From an uncultured Lachnospiraceae bacterium (GTDB lineage Bacteria; Bacillota; Clostridia; Lachnospirales; Lachnospiraceae), in NCBI GenBank assembly GCA_902798585.1, contig CADBXF010000018.1, forward strand, positions 1 to 64,000: a stretch of DNA of 64,000 nucleotides, in the 5' to 3' direction. Below, one piece after another: positions 60,103 through 64,000 of this stretch (within the stretch, counting starts at the first letter, position 1; each line of letters starts with the position of its first letter). The position numbers and the translations under genes were made by a program. The notes under the pieces are model-generated. The model ran no database searches. It was not told where the DNA came from and was given only the letters and a program-made list of their open reading frames with translations.

Positions 60103-60766
60103 CGTCATTGCTGTAGTGATTATCCTTGCTACGGTGGTTTATTGCGTCGTACAATACATAGCCCAGCCGGGTGATGATATCTTCGGCAAATGGAACCCTT
60201 ACTTGGAAGCGGTATTTGTAATTGCGATATGCGGAGAAGTTCTTCTGTGGCGCATCATGGTTTTCCATATGCTTCCGAGAGAGCAGGGAGAGCGCGGGAG
60301 AACTGTTGCGGGAGAGACCTCCGCAGGAGCCGAGCATCCCGGCAAGAAACGCACTATGACAAGAGCTGCCGTCGTATGTATGGTGCTGTCAGTCGTAGGG
60401 CTTGCCGTATGGTTCACCACGGAAGCATTTGGATACGGTCTTCCGACGGCAAAAAGCATTTTCTTGGTCGATTCCGCAGTCATTCTTCTTGCCGAATTCC
60501 TCCTGTGGTACAGCTTGATCCGATTGTTTGGCGGGGGCTGTGAGAGTGCTTTGGAAATCATCGTCAACAGTGTTTTTGCGATTGGCGCATGTATTTTCCT
60601 AGTTGCGTCAGGGGTGTTTTGCTTTGCCGAAGGAGTGTGTCTGGAGTTTATTCGGAAGACCTTTTCGACATGGTGTGGTGTGCGCCTTTTCGCGGCATTT
60701 CTGTTGATCTGGTGGGTTGTAAGAATGAGCTTATCTACATTGTCTGAGAGCAAAAGATGCGCCTGA
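60086..60766 (+). CDS. multi-helix membrane protein, unknown function
   Basis: A 226-residue membrane protein with about six helices (~5-25, 42-63, 93-113, 123-146, 157-181, 195-213) and a charged cytoplasmic loop at ~65-90 (PREQGERGRTVAGETSAG). No signature motif. ATG 60086 follows AGGAGG (60074). No partner gene is evident. Confidence 0.72.
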   Translation: MKRVINVIAVVIILATVVYCVVQYIAQPGDDIFGKWNPYLEAVFVIAICGEVLLWRIMVFHMLPREQGERGRTVAGETSAGAEHPGKKRTMTRAAVVCMVLSVVGLAVWFTTEAFGYGLPTAKSIFLVDSAVILLAEFLLWYSLIRLFGGGCESALEIIVNSVFAIGACIFLVASGVFCFAEGVCLEFIRKTFSTWCGVRLFAAFLLIWWVVRMSLSTLSESKRCA

Positions 60767-60952
60767 TTGCAGGAGGGTGGAAAGGGAAGCGATGGCTGTG
60801 TAACCTGTGGTTGAGACACGAAATCATGAAAAAGAAAGCTTTGATTATTGTTGCACTGCAAAACCGCGAAAAGCATTTGCCATTGGACGAATCGGCAAGT
60901 AAATTTCAGTTTTATAGACGATGACAAATCGTGAGTTGTAGAGGTCTTGATG

Positions 60953-61075
60953 ATGGGAAAAGAACTGTCGGAAATGACGTTGGAAGAATTGTGGGATTTA
61001 TTCCCCATATTCCTTGTTCAGCACGATGATCAATGGAACGGGTATTACGAGGGTTATAAGGAGATGGTGATATAG
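60953..61075 (+). CDS. short GrpB-like N-terminal fragment
   Basis: A 40-residue frame: MGKELSEMTLEELWDLFPIF then LVQHDDQWNGYYEGY and TAG. This is the opening of GrpB-family proteins joined to kinases in Clostridia, but the rest is missing. The stop is 1 base before the next start, so it may be a stump or a coupling leader for the P-loop kinase gene. The start is ATG 60950 or 60953. Confidence 0.5.
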   Translation: MGKELSEMTLEELWDLFPIFLVQHDDQWNGYYEGYKEMVI

Positions 61076-61076
61076 G

Positions 61077-61670
61077 ATGGGTTTGAAGGATTATATTTTT
61101 GTTACCGGTGCAAGTGGAATCGGAAAAACCACACTGGCTAATGGTCTTCTTGAACATTATAAAACAACTTGCATAGAGCAGCATATGATCCCGGAGTTCA
61201 TTTCTCGGGACGGAATAGAACCTATGACGGGAGAACTTGAGGAATTGACATGCTGGGAGAATCAGGTCGCTATGCTTAAGTGTTTTCATAAACTCGGGTA
61301 TAAGAATATCATAGCTTCAGACATTGACGACTTGAGAACGGCGGATATACCTATAGTGTTTAAAGGTACAAATTACATAACAATTAAGCTTGTATCAACC
61401 GATTTGGAGCAGATACATGAGCAGATGAAAAATCGCCCAAACAACGGCTTGATAGATTATGAACTTCAGCAAAAGATGAATGAAAAGAACCTGAAGAGAG
61501 GGACATTGGTTAACGAAGTGGAATTAAATGTTGCAGGAAAAACAGCTGAGCAAGTTCTGGAAGAGGCGATCAAAATAATCGACACAAGAGAGTCACTTTT
61601 GGATTATGAATATGTAAAGCCTCCCAAAGAGTTGTTTTACTCATGGGTATTTGCAAACGGGTTAAGATAA
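61077..61670 (+). CDS. P-loop kinase/ATPase
   Basis: A 197-residue P-loop NTPase: YIFVTGASGIGKTTLANGLL (Walker A) at the start, then a lid-like region (LEQIHEQMKNRPNNGLIDYEL). It looks like a small nucleoside- or gluconate-kinase-type protein, but the acceptor is unknown. ATG 61077 has AAGGAG upstream, inside the GrpB fragment's end, so expression is coupled. Gene is A+T-rich. Confidence 0.8.
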   Translation: MGLKDYIFVTGASGIGKTTLANGLLEHYKTTCIEQHMIPEFISRDGIEPMTGELEELTCWENQVAMLKCFHKLGYKNIIASDIDDLRTADIPIVFKGTNYITIKLVSTDLEQIHEQMKNRPNNGLIDYELQQKMNEKNLKRGTLVNEVELNVAGKTAEQVLEEAIKIIDTRESLLDYEYVKPPKELFYSWVFANGLR

Positions 61671-61763
61671 TGAACGGTAGGTATTTGATGAGAGGACACT
61701 ATCTTTGAATTTATTTAAGATAGGGCTTATATATTCGGGTGTTTCGACCGGGAGTAAATGGTT

Positions 61764-62702
61764 ATGGGAGCATATATTAATCTTACAAATTATGTTCATA
61801 TATCGACAGAGACCCGGACTGACGGCTGCTTAAAGGTGCTCGGGTATAAAGGCATTGATGCCGCGGTGCTCAAGGCGATTGTTGATAACAAGCGAATCGA
61901 AACAATCCAGATATCGGACTTCCTACCGGACGAGGCTTATCGAAAAATAGATGAGATTCTCGCGCTACGTCCGGATATTACTTTCAGGCTATATCATTTC
62001 CTTCATTACGATAAAATCGACATCTCCTTTCTGCTGAAAATGTCTCATTTGACTAGGCTGCGAATTGACTTTATCGATTTCAGAAATAATCAGCAAAGAA
62101 TCGATTTTGATGTGCTTTCCGGATTGCGATTAAAGTCATTCCATATCGACTGCTTCGATCTGAGAGATTATGGCTTTATTCAATCTCTCTCAGTTGATTT
62201 GGAAGAGCTTGTTATCATGGCTGATACACTTGGACCGGCTATTGTGTTTGATTGCTCCTGGATCCTGCAATATAAGAACCTGAATTCATTGTGGCTTGGT
62301 AAGAAAGCAAAGAAAAATCTAGAATCGATCAATAAGCTTCCTAAGCTTAAATCGTTGACACTAAGAGGCATCAAAATCAAAGATTTCTCTTTCCTTTTTT
62401 CTATGAATTTAGAACGCCTTGCACTTCTTTGGAACTCAAACAGTGATCTGCAGGCGCTTTCAAACATGAAAAGTCTTAAGGAGATTGAGCTTTGGCACAT
62501 TAATAAGTTAGAGGAGATTTCATTCCTGGAGGAGTTAACCAGCCTTGAAATTATCAAGCTGCAGGATCTCAAACATATTGTTTGTCTTCCGAATTTAAGA
62601 AGTCACATGAATCTCAAAAAAGTGTTTCTCATGAATACAGGAATTGATTTAGAATCAATCCCGGACTATCTTAAGGAAAAAGTCAGCAATTGGGATGATT
62701 AG
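61764..62702 (+). CDS. leucine-rich-repeat-like protein
   Basis: A 312-residue protein. The second half contains regular repeats such as LPKLKSLTLRGIKIKDFSFL, MKSLKEIELWHINKLEEISF and LEIIKLQDLKHIVCLPNLRS, typical of bacterial LRRs. No signal peptide, so intracellular. LRR proteins bind other proteins; the partner is unknown. ATG 61764 was preferred because GGGAG is 9 bases upstream; ATG 61758 lies too close. Confidence 0.72.
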   Translation: MGAYINLTNYVHISTETRTDGCLKVLGYKGIDAAVLKAIVDNKRIETIQISDFLPDEAYRKIDEILALRPDITFRLYHFLHYDKIDISFLLKMSHLTRLRIDFIDFRNNQQRIDFDVLSGLRLKSFHIDCFDLRDYGFIQSLSVDLEELVIMADTLGPAIVFDCSWILQYKNLNSLWLGKKAKKNLESINKLPKLKSLTLRGIKIKDFSFLFSMNLERLALLWNSNSDLQALSNMKSLKEIELWHINKLEEISFLEELTSLEIIKLQDLKHIVCLPNLRSHMNLKKVFLMNTGIDLESIPDYLKEKVSNWDD

Positions 62703-62764
62703 TAGATTTCAGAATTTTACTCTCTTGGTCTAACATGAAGCTGGGTGAAGGAAAGGTATGGTTA

Positions 62765-63151
62765 ATGAAAAAGAAAAAAGTGAAGGTCGTGCTGTCGGTC
62801 ATTGTGGCCGTGCTTGTATGCGGCTTTGTGGTTCTGGGGCTGTATTGGAACGGAGCATTTAACCGGTTCTTGCCCACGGATGTCGCCAAGTTGGAAAGCC
62901 CTGACGGGAAATATGTGCTGATCTACCAGCAGCTGGGGGATCCGGAGTGGCCGTTCGGATCGACGGATGTGCGACTTGTGCTCAAGGATCGGGACGGCAG
63001 GAAAATAGCCTCTGTGAATACATCCATCGCAGATGACGGAAGCGCGGCAAGCGAGATGAATATCAAATCCGTGGAGTGGAAGGAAAAGGCAGTGGTTGTT
63101 GTTTTGCAGGCGTCGGAAATGGATGACAGGGAGATCGTGCTGGAGTACTGA
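62765..63151 (+). CDS. membrane-anchored hypothetical protein, DUF5412-like
   Basis: A 128-residue protein. One N-terminal helix (VKVVLSVIVAVLVCGFVVLG) is followed by a small outer domain with SPDGKYVLIYQQ and DREIVLEY. The layout is like that of DUF5412-type proteins. ATG 62765 follows AAAGG (62752-62756). Function unknown. Confidence 0.65.
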   Translation: MKKKKVKVVLSVIVAVLVCGFVVLGLYWNGAFNRFLPTDVAKLESPDGKYVLIYQQLGDPEWPFGSTDVRLVLKDRDGRKIASVNTSIADDGSAASEMNIKSVEWKEKAVVVVLQASEMDDREIVLEY

Positions 63152-63226
63152 GGATTTTTCGAAAGATTAAATAACGAGTTAAGAGCAACAACGATTATAT
63201 TTGAAGTTAATTGAGCAGGAGGTAAT

Positions 63227-63913
63227 ATGGATATTGATGAGTTAAAAGAACGATTGATGAAAAAAGCTGTAGTATTTCAGACAGGCGGTTTTCGCCCAAC
63301 TAATACAATAGGTGAAAGTTGGATTGGCGCGGTAAAATGGAAACTGCCAGACGATACTCTGCCTAAAGATAAAGATGGCAGTGACATGCTTCCGCTTGCA
63401 AGTATCTTTACCGGTTATTTAGAATTTATTCCTGAACCAATTTCTGATGTGAAACTGTGTAATGTCTATATTTCTAAGAATTACGGAGAACATCTTCTTG
63501 ATTTGACCGGATATTTTCATATTCAGACTTATGATTCTATAGATGGTTTGGAAGTTTGTACATGGGAATGCGAGGGCATGAAGAGTTTTCCTTTGAAACC
63601 GGAACTTGTTGAAGATGATTGTCCACAATGGGATGGCGGGATGGATCCTGAATTGGAAGATGCTGTTATAGAACTGGAAGATAGCGAAGGAATAGATTAT
63701 TACGAGGATATACATACTAAGAATTATTCGACACACAAAGTTGGCGGATATCCTGCGTACATCCAAGCGGGAGATTGGGATAAGAAGTATGAGTTTATCC
63801 TTCAGATATCATCCGATGGAAAGGCTGGCCTGAACATAGTTGATGGAGGAAGTTTCTATTTTTTCTACAGCAAGGAACTGAACAAGTGGGATATTCAATG
63901 TGATTTTTACTAA
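63227..63913 (+). CDS. DUF1963-like (YwqG-type) protein
   Basis: A 228-residue soluble protein. The late HKVGGYPAYIQ and EFILQISSDGKAGLNIVDGG segments are the pattern of DUF1963/YwqG-like proteins; the acidic middle (EDAVIELEDSEGIDYYED) is variable. No function is established. ATG 63227 follows AGGAGG. Confidence 0.72.
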   Translation: MDIDELKERLMKKAVVFQTGGFRPTNTIGESWIGAVKWKLPDDTLPKDKDGSDMLPLASIFTGYLEFIPEPISDVKLCNVYISKNYGEHLLDLTGYFHIQTYDSIDGLEVCTWECEGMKSFPLKPELVEDDCPQWDGGMDPELEDAVIELEDSEGIDYYEDIHTKNYSTHKVGGYPAYIQAGDWDKKYEFILQISSDGKAGLNIVDGGSFYFFYSKELNKWDIQCDFY

Positions 63914-63970
63914 TCGGCTATGTTTCAGGATAGTGCAATGAGCAAATCGGAATTTGTGGAGGAAATTACT

Positions 63971-64000
63971 ATGAGAGCACCATTTCAGATATTAGCAATT
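63971..64000 (+). CDS. partial gene, possible Nudix hydrolase
   Basis: The window ends ten codons into a gene with GGAGGA (63957-63962) and ATG 63971 reading MRAPFQILAI. This start is familiar from Nudix hydrolases, but ten residues are weak evidence. The rest lies outside the window. Confidence 0.5.
   Translation, partial: MRAPFQILAI

Noticed and set aside
60826..60924. A 32-codon frame starting MKKKALIIVAL
   Set aside because: No ribosome site and no similarity that I can recognise.
1..64000. Prophage or insertion-sequence element
   Set aside because: I saw no transposase, integrase, terminase, capsid or tail gene in any frame.
1..64000. tRNA or rRNA genes
   Set aside because: No T-loop GGTTCGA-type signature with a matching acceptor stem, and no rRNA-like stretch was noticed.

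Overview
The window looks like a chromosomal stretch of a Gram-positive anaerobe of the class Clostridia, probably family Lachnospiraceae. The clues are strong GGAGG-type ribosome sites, frequent GTG/TTG starts, a sortase-type surface protein (SPQTG, hydrophobic helix, basic tail), a CD3324-type HTH protein, a TIR-WD40 protein of a kind I associate with this family, and short TIGR04076, DUF1848 and DUF3795 proteins. This is inference from protein style; there is no rRNA or tRNA marker here.

Layout. 1-447 holds four and a fraction copies of a GC-rich 106-bp tandem repeat, followed by about 400 bases without a convincing gene. 944-8025 carries a small flavodoxin, a Cys-rich lipoprotein, a HAD phosphatase, and a tight two-gene unit: a DHH phosphoesterase with an extra C-terminal region, overlapping a TIR / transmembrane / heptad-repeat / beta-propeller protein. 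8164-11829 is a three-gene ABC exporter (ATPase plus two ABC-2 permeases) with its own promoter and terminator. 11989-13986 is a GH31 glycosidase.

From about 14.1 kb to the right edge the window becomes a long accessory array. It holds mostly short, mostly + strand genes for small-molecule or nucleotide chemistry: fourteen GNAT genes (one with two domains), three APH-type kinases, three minimal nucleotidyltransferases, three SAM methyltransferases, Nudix, HIT, HD, 2H phosphoesterase, DinB-like and RidA proteins, and a GH10 xylanase. Only three genes lie on the - strand: a YD-repeat membrane protein and a GT8 glycosyltransferase / acyltransferase pair. Several genes are unusual fusions: nucleotidyltransferase-HIT, HD-GNAT, a YHGS domain with GNAT, DUF3795-APH, and GNAT-GNAT. 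Decay is visible: a cytidine deaminase and a radical-SAM gene each carry an internal deletion that can be explained by a 7-8 bp microhomology, one ATPase has an in-frame TGA, the YD-repeat gene has a one-base frameshift, and GNAT and GrpB remnants occur. Base composition becomes visibly richer in A+T in patches after about 42 kb, which suggests recent mosaic acquisition.

51.06-57.68 kb is bounded by two identical 59-bp direct repeats. It contains two DUF4143-type ATPase genes (the first broken), a large sortase-anchored surface protein and a DUF2262-like protein; it may be a mobile or recombining block.

How the genes work together: the best candidate for an undescribed system is the overlapping DHH / TIR-propeller pair, where a predicted NAD-cleaving or nucleotide-signal-making TIR sits next to a predicted small-nucleotide phosphoesterase. 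The second is the single-chain nucleotidyltransferase-HIT protein, which joins a predicted nucleotide transferase to a predicted nucleotidyl hydrolase. Both are inferences from domain content and gene order.
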